From Parvibaculum sp963975745 (GTDB lineage Bacteria; Pseudomonadota; Alphaproteobacteria; Parvibaculales; Parvibaculaceae), in contig NZ_CAXBIB010000005.1 in NCBI RefSeq assembly GCF_963975745.1, forward strand, positions 1 to 64,000: a stretch of 64,000 nt of DNA, written 5' to 3'. Both the position numbers and the translations under genes were made by a program. Under the pieces are notes generated by a model, which worked only from the letters and a program-made list of their open reading frames with translations, was not told the DNA's origin and ran no database searches. Below are positions 38,157-46,086 of the stretch, one piece after another; the first letter of the stretch is position 1, and the number at the start of each line of letters is the position of its first letter.

Positions 38157-39053
38157 ATGACCCGAAAATTTCCCAGCCCTGCGCGGCGGCGCCCTGTGAT
38201 CGGCGTGCCTTGCGACGTCAAGATGCTCGGGCCGCATCCCTTCCATGCCGTCGGCGAAAAATATATCGCAGCCGTGGATGGCGGCGCTGATTGCCAGCCC
38301 GTGCTGCTGCCGGTGCCGCGCGCGCCCCTCGACACCGCCGCCGATCTCGAGGAAATCTTCGCGCTCTGCGACGGCGTTTTCCTGACCGGCTCCCATTCGA
38401 ATGTTCATCCCGAGATTTATGGCGGCTCGCCGCCGCGCGAGGGCGTGTTGCTCGACCGCCAGCGCGACGCCCTGACGCTCGATCTCATTCGCGCCTGCGT
38501 CGCGCGCGCCGTGCCGCTCTTCTGCGTCTGTCGCGGCTTCCAGGAATTGAACGTCGCCTTTGGCGGCACGCTGCATCAGCATCTGCAGGAGGAGCCCGGC
38601 GAGCCGGGCTTCGCACCGCGCCTCGACCATCGCGAGGCAAAGGACGATCCGCTTGAAATCCAGTATGGCCCGGCGCACCGGGTGACATTGACGCCGGGCG
38701 GCGTCTTCGAACGCCTGCTCGGAGCGCCGGCGGTCGAGGTCAACTCGCTGCACGGACAGGGCATCGCGCGGCTCGGCGCCGGCCTGACCGTCGAGGGTCG
38801 CGCCCCTGACGGCACGATCGAGGCGATGCGCGTAACCGGCGCGAAGGCTTTCGCGCTCGGGGTGCAATGGCACCCGGAATGGCGCTACTGGGAGAACCCG
38901 GTCTCGCAGAAACTCTTCCGGGCATTTGGAGATGCGGTGCGCGAAGCAGCCGCAGGCAATACGGCGACACAGGAAAGCAAGGTGCCCCATGGCGATGGGC
39001 GAGGAGAAGACGGAGAAGGTCGGGAACACGGAAGACCTGATCAAGTGGCTTAA
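38157..39053 (+). CDS. PuuD-like gamma-glutamyl-GABA hydrolase (class I GATase)
   Basis: 298 residues, peptidase C26 family. Nucleophile Cys in PLFCVCRGFQELNVAFGG and His in LGVQWHPEWRYW complete the GATase triad. PuuD hydrolyses gamma-glutamyl-GABA in putrescine degradation. The final 35 residues are low-complexity and overlap the next gene's start by 65 bp in another frame, an unusually long overlap that suggests 3' extension by loss of an earlier stop. Coupling to a PuuA-like ligase supports a polyamine role. Confidence 0.85.
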   Translation: MTRKFPSPARRRPVIGVPCDVKMLGPHPFHAVGEKYIAAVDGGADCQPVLLPVPRAPLDTAADLEEIFALCDGVFLTGSHSNVHPEIYGGSPPREGVLLDRQRDALTLDLIRACVARAVPLFCVCRGFQELNVAFGGTLHQHLQEEPGEPGFAPRLDHREAKDDPLEIQYGPAHRVTLTPGGVFERLLGAPAVEVNSLHGQGIARLGAGLTVEGRAPDGTIEAMRVTGAKAFALGVQWHPEWRYWENPVSQKLFRAFGDAVREAAAGNTATQESKVPHGDGRGEDGEGREHGRPDQVA

Positions 39054-40371
39054 GGACCGCCGCATCACCGAAGTCGAATGCATGGTCTCGGACATGGCCG
39101 GCATCGCGCGCGGCAAGATCATCCCGACACGGAAGTTTGTCACCGGCCTCAACGAACGCTCGCTGAAGCTGCCGGAATCGATCTTCGGACAGACCGTGAC
39201 CGGGGATTATGTCGACAGCGACTTCCTGGGCGATATCGAGCCCGACATCATTCTCGACCCCGATCCCGCGACCGTGCGCGTCGTTCCCTGGTATGACGAG
39301 CCAACGGCGCAGATTATCTGCGATGCCAATTACCGGGACGGTCGTCCGGTGCCGATCGCGCCGCGCAACGTGCTGAAGCGTGTCCTGAAACTGTTCGACG
39401 AGAAGGGTTGGCAGCCGGTCGTCGCGCCCGAAATCGAGTTCTACCTCGCCGCCAAGAACATCGACCCCGACTATCCGCTGGAGCCGCCGGTCGGCGCCAA
39501 TGGCCGGCAGGAAACGGCACGTCAGTCCTACGGCATCGACGCGGTCAATGAATTCGATCCGATCTTCGAGGACATGTACGATTTCTGCGAGGCGCAGGAT
39601 CTCGACATCGACACGCTGATTCACGAGTCGGGCGCCGCCCAGGTCGAGATCAATTTCGATCACGGCGATCCGCTCGAAATCGCCGATCAGGCCTTCCTCT
39701 TCAAGCGCACCATGCGCCAGGCCGCACTCCGTCACGGCATCTATGCGACCTTCATGGCCAAGCCCTATGAGGGCGAGCCCGGCAGCGCGATGCATATCCA
39801 CCAGTCGATCGTCGACAACGAATCCGGCGACAATCTCTTCGCGACCAAGGCCGGCAAGGACACGAAGCTCTTCCTCGCCTATATCGCCGGCCTGCAGAAA
39901 TTCCTGCCCGACGCGATGGCGCTGATCGCGCCCAACGTCAATTCCTACCGCCGCATCGTCCGCGACCACGCCGCCCCCATCAACACCCATTGGGGCCACG
40001 AGAACCGCACGGTCGGCCTGCGCGTGCCCGAAGCCAAGCGCAACGGCCGCCGCATCGAGAACCGCGTGCCGGGCGCCGACGCCAATCCCTATCTGGCGAT
40101 CGCCACCTCGCTGGCCTGCGGTTACATCGGCATGATCAACGACCTGAAGCCGACCAAGGAGATGACCGGCAACGCCTATGACAGCAAACGCTATGCGCTG
40201 CCGCGCCATCTCCTCGACGCGCTGGACAATCTGCGCACGGCGTCCGAACTGAAGGAAGTGCTTGGCCAGGATTTCGTGCAGGTCTACATGGACGTCAAGC
40301 TGACCGAACACGAAGCCTATCAGCAGGTGATCTCCGCCTGGGAGCGCGAGCATCTGCTGCTGAATGTGTGA
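38989..40371 (+). CDS. glutamine synthetase family protein, PuuA/GlnT-like
   Basis: 460 residues of the GS beta-grasp/catalytic fold: VAPEIEFYLAAKNID (metal Glu residues), ESGAAQVEINFDHGDPL, GSAMHIHQSI and PNVNSYRRIVRDHAAP. The sequence lacks the GlnA adenylylation tail, so it is a gamma-glutamyl-polyamine/amide synthetase type rather than the housekeeping enzyme. The start ATG 38989 (or 38995) follows AGGAAAGCAAGG inside the puuD-like gene. With that hydrolase and the aminotransferase at 42.5 kb it suggests putrescine use; puuB and puuC equivalents are not in the window. Confidence 0.88.
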   Translation: MAMGEEKTEKVGNTEDLIKWLKDRRITEVECMVSDMAGIARGKIIPTRKFVTGLNERSLKLPESIFGQTVTGDYVDSDFLGDIEPDIILDPDPATVRVVPWYDEPTAQIICDANYRDGRPVPIAPRNVLKRVLKLFDEKGWQPVVAPEIEFYLAAKNIDPDYPLEPPVGANGRQETARQSYGIDAVNEFDPIFEDMYDFCEAQDLDIDTLIHESGAAQVEINFDHGDPLEIADQAFLFKRTMRQAALRHGIYATFMAKPYEGEPGSAMHIHQSIVDNESGDNLFATKAGKDTKLFLAYIAGLQKFLPDAMALIAPNVNSYRRIVRDHAAPINTHWGHENRTVGLRVPEAKRNGRRIENRVPGADANPYLAIATSLACGYIGMINDLKPTKEMTGNAYDSKRYALPRHLLDALDNLRTASELKEVLGQDFVQVYMDVKLTEHEAYQQVISAWEREHLLLNV

Positions 40372-40376
40372 GAGTG

Positions 40377-40651
40377 ATGCGTGCGCTACTCTGGACCGGC
40401 ACTGTCATAGACCTGACGATCTTCCTGCCGGCCCTGTACGCGGTCGCTGCGGCATTGGCCACATCCGGCATGGCGGGCGAGCCGGCATGGTTCAAAGTAC
40501 CCTGATACTCACTTTACCGGTCTTGTGCATCGCCGCGCCGGCCTTGGCATGGAAGCAATTCGACCGGTCTCAACACGGATTTGCGATCCTGTTGATCCTC
40601 GTTCCTGTGGCGCTGGCGGTTATTCTGGTTTCTTTGCTCGCGTTCGGGTAA
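40377..40651 (+). pseudogene. small membrane protein, apparently split by a frameshift
   Basis: Two overlapping frames together read like one membrane protein of about 90 residues. Frame one (40377-40505) gives MRALLWTGTVIDLTIFLPAL and onward to EPAWFKVP; frame two (ATG at 40487, to 40651) gives LILTLPVLCIAAPALAWKQF and a last helix LLILVPVALAVILVSLLAFG. They overlap by 19 bp around GGTTCAAAGTACCCTG. A single-base shift there would fuse them into a three-helix protein. Alternatives are two real coupled micro-proteins or a sequencing error. Confidence 0.45.
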
Positions 40652-40737
40652 CGCGGTCGCCATGAGCAGCGACGCATCACGGCCGCGGCCTGAATGCACC
40701 TCGCCAAGCACGCGCCTGCTCTTGAACGTCTGACCGC

Positions 40738-41652
40738 TCAGCCCGCCACCTTCGCCGCCAGTTGCTGCCGCTTCATCTCGGCCTGCATGGCGCGCGTCGT
40801 CTCGCCCTTGCCGTCGGGCGCCCAGCCGGGCGCGGCGAAGAGATAGCCCATCGCGTCGCGCAAGCTCCGCGCCTTGCGCAGGTCGCGCGCGATCGCGACC
40901 CATTCATGGAAGATCGCCTTCGCCGGATTGCGCGTTTCGAGTTGATGGCGAATGCCGAACACCGGCTCTTCGACTTCCCTTTCGAACGTGCCGAACAGCC
41001 GGTCCCAGACGATGAAGGTGCCGGCGTAGTTCTTGTCGCAATATTGCAGGTTCGAGCCGTGGTGAACGCGATGATGCGACGGCGTGTTCATCACCCATTC
41101 GAGCGGACCGAGCCTGCCGATGTGCCGCGTGTGCAGCCAGTACTGATAGAGATGGTTGATCGACAGCAGCGCGATCGCCATTACCGGATCGATACCGGCC
41201 AGAACCACGGGAATGAAAAGCAGCGGTTCGAGCCAGGCTTCGACGAAGGACGCACGCAACGCCGTGCCGACATTGAAATACTGGCTGGAGTGATGGTTGA
41301 CATGCGCGGCCCAGCCGAAACGGACCTCGTGGATCGCGCGGTGATACCAGTAGAAGAGAAAATCGATGAAGACGAAGGCGGCGAGAATGAGCCACGCGCT
41401 GCCCGCCCAGTCGATGTCGAACAGGGCAAACTGGTGGAGCCAGTAGAGCGCCGCCAGCACCGTCGCGGCCGAAAGCGCGATGGTCGCCGCATAGAGAAGC
41501 GCCATGACGACCGAGCAGGCTGAATCCGCCACCTCGTAATATTTCTTTCGCAGCAGCCAGGTCAGACCGACATCGACACCGATCAGCCCGAGCAGGAACC
41601 AGATCTGGTCCACGTCCCGGATATGCAGCAGCCCTTCCAGAAATTCATGCAT
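40738..41652 (-). CDS. sterol desaturase / fatty acid hydroxylase family protein
   Basis: 304-residue integral membrane di-iron oxygenase. The eight-histidine pattern is visible: HRAIHE, HVNHHS, a later HLYQYWLHTRH and HHRVHHG. There are four to five hydrophobic segments (SAWLILAAFVFIDFLFYWY and others). Bacterial members hydroxylate or desaturate lipids such as hopanoids, carotenoids or fatty acids; the substrate is unknown. The ATG at 41652 is preferred over a GTG three codons upstream. Divergent from a TetR regulator with a palindromic candidate operator between. Confidence 0.88.
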   Translation of the reverse strand: MHEFLEGLLHIRDVDQIWFLLGLIGVDVGLTWLLRKKYYEVADSACSVVMALLYAATIALSAATVLAALYWLHQFALFDIDWAGSAWLILAAFVFIDFLFYWYHRAIHEVRFGWAAHVNHHSSQYFNVGTALRASFVEAWLEPLLFIPVVLAGIDPVMAIALLSINHLYQYWLHTRHIGRLGPLEWVMNTPSHHRVHHGSNLQYCDKNYAGTFIVWDRLFGTFEREVEEPVFGIRHQLETRNPAKAIFHEWVAIARDLRKARSLRDAMGYLFAAPGWAPDGKGETTRAMQAEMKRQQLAAKVAG

Positions 41653-41693
41653 GACCCGCACCTTTCACCCAACACTTGTTATGCAAAGAATTA

Positions 41694-41715
41694 TTACAGA
41701 ACAAACGTTGTGTAA
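41694..41715. promoter_or_regulatory. palindromic candidate TetR operator
   Basis: A 22-bp dyad TTACA-N-AAC-N4-GTT-N-TGTAA (16 of 22 positions symmetric) lies between the divergent starts of the sterol-desaturase-like gene and the TetR gene, 28 bp before the latter. Confidence 0.5.
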
Positions 41716-41742
41716 AGAAGAAATCCGGGATAGATTTGCGCC

Positions 41743-42321
41743 ATGCCGAAAATCGTCGATCACGACGCCCGCCGCCGGGAAATTGTGGAAGCAAGCTGGG
41801 AAGTGATTGCCGGGGAAGGTCTCGACGGTCTGACCATGCGCAAGATCGCCACTGCCGCGGGCTGCACGACCGGGCGCCTGACCCATTACTTCGCCGATCG
41901 CGAAGAACTTGTCCTGGCGGCGTTGCGGGCCGTCTACGCCGCCGCCGCCGCCCGCATGGCCGTGGCGCGGGATGCCGACGGCCCACCCCGCCAGAGGCTC
42001 CTGCGGATGCTGGAGGAAACGCTGCCCCTCGATGAAGCCCGTTTGCGGGAATGGAAGATATGGATCGCCTTCTGGGCAGCGGCGGCGGCGGACAATACGC
42101 TGGCCCGGGAAAACGATGCCCGGCACAACGAGTGGCGTGCCTCGATCCGGCCCTTGATCTGCGACATCGCGCCGTCTGCGGATGCCGCCCACGAGGCCGA
42201 GCGCCTTGTCGGCCTCGTAAACGGCCTCGGTCTCGAGGCCGCCATCAGCCCGACGAAGCAGAACCGGGCACGGGCCCGCGAAACGCTCATACGGCACCTG
42301 GAAAGCCTGATCGGGCGCTAG
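41743..42321 (+). CDS. TetR/AcrR family regulator (BetI-like)
   Basis: 192 residues. N-terminal helix-turn-helix: RREIVEASWEVIAGEGLDGL and MRKIATAAGCTTGRLTHYF, followed by a BetI-like C-terminal ligand domain (WKIWIAFWAAAAADNTLARE). TetR proteins usually repress a neighbouring divergent gene until a ligand binds, so the sterol-desaturase-like gene is the likely target. The ligand is unknown. Confidence 0.9.
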   Translation: MPKIVDHDARRREIVEASWEVIAGEGLDGLTMRKIATAAGCTTGRLTHYFADREELVLAALRAVYAAAAARMAVARDADGPPRQRLLRMLEETLPLDEARLREWKIWIAFWAAAAADNTLARENDARHNEWRASIRPLICDIAPSADAAHEAERLVGLVNGLGLEAAISPTKQNRARARETLIRHLESLIGR

Positions 42322-42525
42322 CGCCTTGCTTGGCCGGATCGGCGGATTGGGTTAGCTTTTCCCTATGTTGAGCCCTGTCCAATTTCTCGTCTGGCCGAAA
42401 ACCAAGCAGGAACTGCTGATCCTCTGCGCGCGCATCGGGTACAACCCCTAGATTCGCTCCGCCCGCGGGCTGTGCCGCCCGCCCCAACCGGTATTTTTCA
42501 ACCGTTCGGATACGGAGCAGAAGTC

Positions 42526-43908
42526 ATGTCGCAAACCGCCGCAATTTCAAACCAGACCAGACGCTGGCAGGAGATGGATGCCGCCCATCATCTCCACCCC
42601 TTCACGACGCACAAGGAGCTCGCCGGCAAGGGTGCGCGCGTCATCACCCGCGCCGAGGGCGTCTATCTCTACGACTCGGAAGGCAAGCGCCTGATCGACG
42701 GAATGGCCGGCCTCTGGTGCGTGCAGGTCGGTTATGGCCGCGAGGAACTGGCGGAAGCCGGCTACAAGGCGCTGAAGGAATTGTCCTACTACAACAATTT
42801 CTTCCAGACGACGAACCCCTATGTCGCCGAGCTGTCGCAGAAACTGGCCGATGTCTGTCCGAAAGGCATCGACCGTTTCTTCTTCGCCAATTCAGGTTCG
42901 GAAGGCAATGACAGCGCGGTCAAGATCATCCGCTATTTCTGGAACCTGCAGGGCAAGCCGAACAAGAAGATCTTCATCGCCCGCAAGAAGGCCTATCACG
43001 GCGTCACCATGGTGGCCGCCTCGCTGTCGGGACTGACCCATATGCATCCGCAGGCCGATCTGCCGCTGCCGGGTTTCGTGCATGTCGAATGCCCGGACTG
43101 GTTTGCCGAAGGCGGCGAACGCACGCCCGAGGAACACGGTCTGATCACGGCGCGCAGTCTTGAGGAGAAGATTCTCGAACTGGGCGCCGAGAATGTTGCG
43201 GCCTTCGTCGCCGAACCCATCCAGGGAGCCGGTGGCCTGATCATTCCGCCGGCCAATTACTGGCCCGAGATCCAGCGGATCTGCCGCAAATACGATGTGC
43301 TGCTGCATGTCGACGAAGTCATCTGCGGCTTTGGCCGCACCGGACAATGGTTCGGCTCCGATACTTTCGGCATCGAACCCGACATGATCAACATGGCCAA
43401 GGGCCTGTCGTCCGGCTACCAGCCGATCGCTGCGGTCGGCCTCGGCAAGCGCGTTGGCGATACCGTCTTCAATTCCGACGATGAGTGGTCGCACGGCTTC
43501 ACCTATTCCGGCCATCCGGTCGCCGCCGCGGTGGCGCTGGCCAATCTCGAGATCATCCAGAAGGAAAAGCTGGTCGAGAAGGCGGGCGGCACGACCGGCG
43601 CGCATTTCCAGAAGAAACTCGCCGAGCTGGCCGATCATCCGCTGGTCGGCCAGACACGGGGCGTCGGCCTGCTCGGCGCGATCGAGCTGGTCAAGAACAA
43701 GAAGACCCGCGAGAAATATCCCGATCTCGGCACCGTCGGCGCCCAGTGCCGCAACCACTGCTTTGCCGAAGGGCTGATCATGCGCGCCATCGGCGACACC
43801 ATGGTGCTGAGCCCGCCGCTGACGATTACCGAAAGCGAAATGGACGAACTCTTCGCCCTCGCCCGTCGCTGCATCGATCTGACGGCGCGCGATCTGGGGC
43901 TCGTCTGA
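42526..43908 (+). CDS. class III aminotransferase, putrescine-type (SpuC-like)
   Basis: 460 residues. HPFTTHKELAGKGARVITRA, LYDSEGKRLIDGMAGLWCVQVGYG, FFANSGSEGNDSAVKIIRYF, LLHVDEVICGFGRTGQWFGS and the PLP-lysine motif INMAKGLSSGYQP are typical of the putrescine:pyruvate/omega-aminotransferase group (SpuC, YgjG relatives). It transfers the terminal amino group of a diamine or omega-amino acid to pyruvate. The ATG is at 42526. With the PuuA/PuuD-like genes 2 kb upstream it suggests polyamine use as nitrogen source. Confidence 0.88.
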   Translation: MSQTAAISNQTRRWQEMDAAHHLHPFTTHKELAGKGARVITRAEGVYLYDSEGKRLIDGMAGLWCVQVGYGREELAEAGYKALKELSYYNNFFQTTNPYVAELSQKLADVCPKGIDRFFFANSGSEGNDSAVKIIRYFWNLQGKPNKKIFIARKKAYHGVTMVAASLSGLTHMHPQADLPLPGFVHVECPDWFAEGGERTPEEHGLITARSLEEKILELGAENVAAFVAEPIQGAGGLIIPPANYWPEIQRICRKYDVLLHVDEVICGFGRTGQWFGSDTFGIEPDMINMAKGLSSGYQPIAAVGLGKRVGDTVFNSDDEWSHGFTYSGHPVAAAVALANLEIIQKEKLVEKAGGTTGAHFQKKLAELADHPLVGQTRGVGLLGAIELVKNKKTREKYPDLGTVGAQCRNHCFAEGLIMRAIGDTMVLSPPLTITESEMDELFALARRCIDLTARDLGLV

Positions 43909-44361
43909 GGCATCGCGCAAGACCCGGCGGGACACCCGGTGCGGCAAACGGCCGCATCGGGCCCGCTGCCAGGGCCGGACGCTTTTACTGCCAAGCCCTT
44001 GTTTTCAGGCTTCTTTTGAACCGTTCTACGGTCCGGGTTTGCGGTTTACGAATCTAGACAAGCCGTATTGAAGCCGGCCCGGCGCGATCCTATTTAGCTT
44101 TGTATGAGGGCCGAGCTTTAAAGCCGCCCGGGTGGACTGCCCCCGCTCACCCGGCGCGGTGCTCAGAGCCCCTTTAGCGCCGGTTCTTCCCCTCCCGGCG
44201 CCATACGCGCGAACAGCGCGGTTGCGCCCTGCCTCCCCCCGGCGGGGCGCAACTTTTTTGCGCCCCGCCATTCCTGTAACAGAGGATCAGGGAGCAGCTT
44301 TTGTCCCTGCCTCTCAATCCGGATATGCTCCCGGTCGGCGCGACTCGCGCCGCTCCCACCC
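43909..44361. other. intergenic region with strong hairpin
   Basis: 453 bp. No protein gene is convincing on either strand. Contains a stem CGGTGCGGC/GCCGCATCG near 43938-43961, an AT-richer patch at 43990-44110, and a perfect 12-bp stem at 44241-44269. I tested it by eye against tmRNA, RNase P, SRP and tRNA signatures and found none; a small RNA remains possible. Confidence 0.5.
44241..44269. terminator. perfect 12-bp hairpin with T-rich loop
   Basis: GGCGGGGCGCAA and TTGCGCCCCGCC pair perfectly around a CTTTT loop. The T-run is in the loop rather than after the stem, so termination is uncertain on either strand. Confidence 0.45.
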
Positions 44362-45000
44362 ATGGCAGATCATCTCATGTCGCGCTCCTTCGACGATTCC
44401 GGCGAACCGCATCTGACGATTTCCGACGCCGAGCTGACGCGGCTCGAGGCGGAGATTCCGATTCTGGCCGGCTTGCGTGCCTTTGCCGAGGAAGCGGTCA
44501 ACATGCCGTGGTTCTCGAAGATTGGCCGCCCGCTCGACGCCGAAACGCGCGCCCTGGCCCGTTCCTGGCTCGACGGCCTGGGCTTTCCCGATGCCGAGGT
44601 CGCCCGCCTGCGCGACTGGGCCGAAGCCGCCGACGCGGCCGCGACGCTCGACTTCGATCCTGTGCATTGGGAAGCCGAGGAGGGTCTGCGCGCCGCATTG
44701 TCGGCGGAAGCACTTGAGCGTCTCAGCGAGGATGGACTTTCGATCGCGATGACCCATGTTTCGGCGCTGCTCGGAGAACGCATCGGCAGCGCGGTCCGCG
44801 ATGCCGCCGCCTTCTGGGAAGTCGAGGACGAGGAACTGCTGAACGCCGCCGCCGGTGCCGCCCTTCATGCGGCACATGGCGCAGCGCTGGCACTGATCGT
44901 CGAGGCCGAGAGCGATCATCCCTTCCGGCGCAAGTTCTCGCTTTTTGCGCGCGGCCGCTGGCCCATTGGCATCGCCGGCCTGACGCTCAACATCTTCTGA
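44362..45000 (+). CDS. hypothetical protein upstream of xthA
   Basis: 212 residues of no family I recognise. The sequence is acidic and alpha-helical by eye (EAEIPILAGLRAFAEEAVNM, RDWAEAADAAATLDFDPVHW, ELLNAAAGAALHAAHGAALAL) with no signal peptide or membrane segment, and ends FARGRWPIGIAGLTLNIF. Codon use matches the neighbours, so it is likely a real cytoplasmic protein. It ends 31 bp before xthA in the same direction, which suggests a shared transcript. Function unknown. Confidence 0.7.
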   Translation: MADHLMSRSFDDSGEPHLTISDAELTRLEAEIPILAGLRAFAEEAVNMPWFSKIGRPLDAETRALARSWLDGLGFPDAEVARLRDWAEAADAAATLDFDPVHWEAEEGLRAALSAEALERLSEDGLSIAMTHVSALLGERIGSAVRDAAAFWEVEDEELLNAAAGAALHAAHGAALALIVEAESDHPFRRKFSLFARGRWPIGIAGLTLNIF

Positions 45001-45031
45001 ACATCCACCTGCCAGATCGGACAAAGCCCAC

Positions 45032-45838
45032 GTGAATTTCAAGATCGCCACCTGGAACATCAACTCCATCCGCCTGCGGATCGAACTTGTCGAACGCCTG
45101 TTGAAGCAGGAGAAGCCCGATGTGCTCTGCCTGCAGGAAATCAAGTGCGTCAACGACGCCTTTCCGTTGAAGGCGATCCGCAAAGCCGGCTACGAGCATG
45201 TCGCGATCAACGGCCAGAAGGGCTATCACGGCGTCGCCATTGCGAGCCGCATCCCCTTCAGGAAGATCGAGGCGCGCGAGTTCTGCGGCAAGGGCGACAG
45301 CCGCCACCTTTCGGTAGATCTCGACCTGCCGGGCGGTATGCGCGTACACAATTATTACGTGCCGGCCGGTGGCGACGAACCCGATCCCGATATCAACGAG
45401 AAATTCGCCCACAAGCTCGACTTCGTCCGCGAGATGACGCGGCTCTATGAAGGCCACAGGACCAAGTCGAAGAACCGCATGGTGCTGGTTGGCGATCTCA
45501 ATATCGCGCCGCTCGAGCACGACGTCTGGTCGCACAAGCAGCTGCTGAAGGTCGTCAGCCACACGCCGGTCGAGGTCGATCTGATGAACGCGCTCTATGC
45601 CTCCCATGACTGGGTCGACGTGATGCGCCGCTTCGTGCCCGACACCGAGAAGCTCTATTCCTGGTGGAGCTACCGTGCCAAGGACTGGCTTGCCGCCGAT
45701 CGCGGCCGCCGCCTCGATCACATTTGGGTCACGCCGGCGCTGGCCGATGCACCGACATCGATGAAGGTTCTGAAGGAAGCGCGGGGGTGGGAGCGGGCGT
45801 CGGATCATGCGCCGGTCATCGCGACGCTGAGGCTCTAG
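45032..45838 (+). CDS. xthA: exodeoxyribonuclease III
   Basis: 268-residue AP endonuclease/3' exonuclease of base-excision repair. ATWNINSIRLR at the N-terminus, CLQEIKC (metal Glu), GYHGVAIASR, VGDLNIAPLEHDVW, and ASDHAPVIATL at the C-terminus with the catalytic His. It starts at GTG 45032, which begins the conserved MNFKIATWNI. A terminator follows. Confidence 0.95.
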   Translation: MNFKIATWNINSIRLRIELVERLLKQEKPDVLCLQEIKCVNDAFPLKAIRKAGYEHVAINGQKGYHGVAIASRIPFRKIEAREFCGKGDSRHLSVDLDLPGGMRVHNYYVPAGGDEPDPDINEKFAHKLDFVREMTRLYEGHRTKSKNRMVLVGDLNIAPLEHDVWSHKQLLKVVSHTPVEVDLMNALYASHDWVDVMRRFVPDTEKLYSWWSYRAKDWLAADRGRRLDHIWVTPALADAPTSMKVLKEARGWERASDHAPVIATLRL

Positions 45839-45901
45839 CTGGGGGGGCCAGCCTCGGGGTGAAGGCCTCGCCGCCGCCCGCTCCTGGGGTTCCTACCGTT
45901 G

Positions 45902-45949
45902 CCGATCTTGCGAGGAAAATTGGGGACTCTCTCGCATCGGTCTTTTTTT
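45902..45949 (+). terminator. terminator after xthA
   Basis: CCGAT-CTT-GCGAG pairs with CTCGC-ATCGG across a 16-base loop (45902-45940), followed by TCTTTTTTT. The end of the T-run touches the first TAGGG palindrome. Confidence 0.7.
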
Positions 45950-45983
45950 AGGGTAGATGCCCTACATTAGGGTATTGACCCTA
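45949..45983. promoter_or_regulatory. two tandem 16-bp TAGGG-N6-CCCTA palindromes
   Basis: TAGGG-N6-CCCTA occurs at 45949-45964 and 45968-45983, 19 bp apart start to start. A -35-like TTGACC (45976-45981) lies in the second copy. Likely operators for the TetR regulator that starts 104 bp downstream. Confidence 0.6.
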
Positions 45984-46037
45984 TTCTGGCAAGAGGGCAG
46001 CCTCGCCCCGGGGACAAGCCCGCCGCTACGTCCATAT

Positions 46038-46066
46038 GTGACAGTTACGTGACAATTCGATGACAA
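46038..46066 (-). promoter_or_regulatory. Pho-box-like triple repeat (minus orientation)
   Basis: TGACA at 46039, 46050 and 46061, spaced exactly 11 bp. Read on the minus strand these are TTGTCAT, TTGTCAC and CTGTCAC, matching the CTGTCAT-N4-CTGTCAT PhoB half-site spacing. They lie just upstream of the TetR gene and point away from it. Confidence 0.4.
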
Positions 46067-46086
46067 AAAGAGCGAGGAACGGCCAG

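Noticed and set aside
42365..42451. 28-codon frame between the TetR gene and the class III aminotransferase
   Set aside because: No clear ribosome-binding site and no recognised family; not listed.
44026..44271. Minus-strand frame of 81 codons in the gene-less region
   Set aside because: Arg/Gly-rich, no ribosome-binding site, spans the hairpin; not convincing.
43909..44361. Possible tmRNA, RNase P, SRP or 6S RNA
   Set aside because: None of the diagnostic sequences (for example GGAAGCAGCC or TTCGA with CCA end) is seen.
46060..46086. Upstream ATG for the TetR gene
   Set aside because: It lies in the Pho-box-like repeats and lacks a ribosome-binding site; the ATG at 46087 has one.
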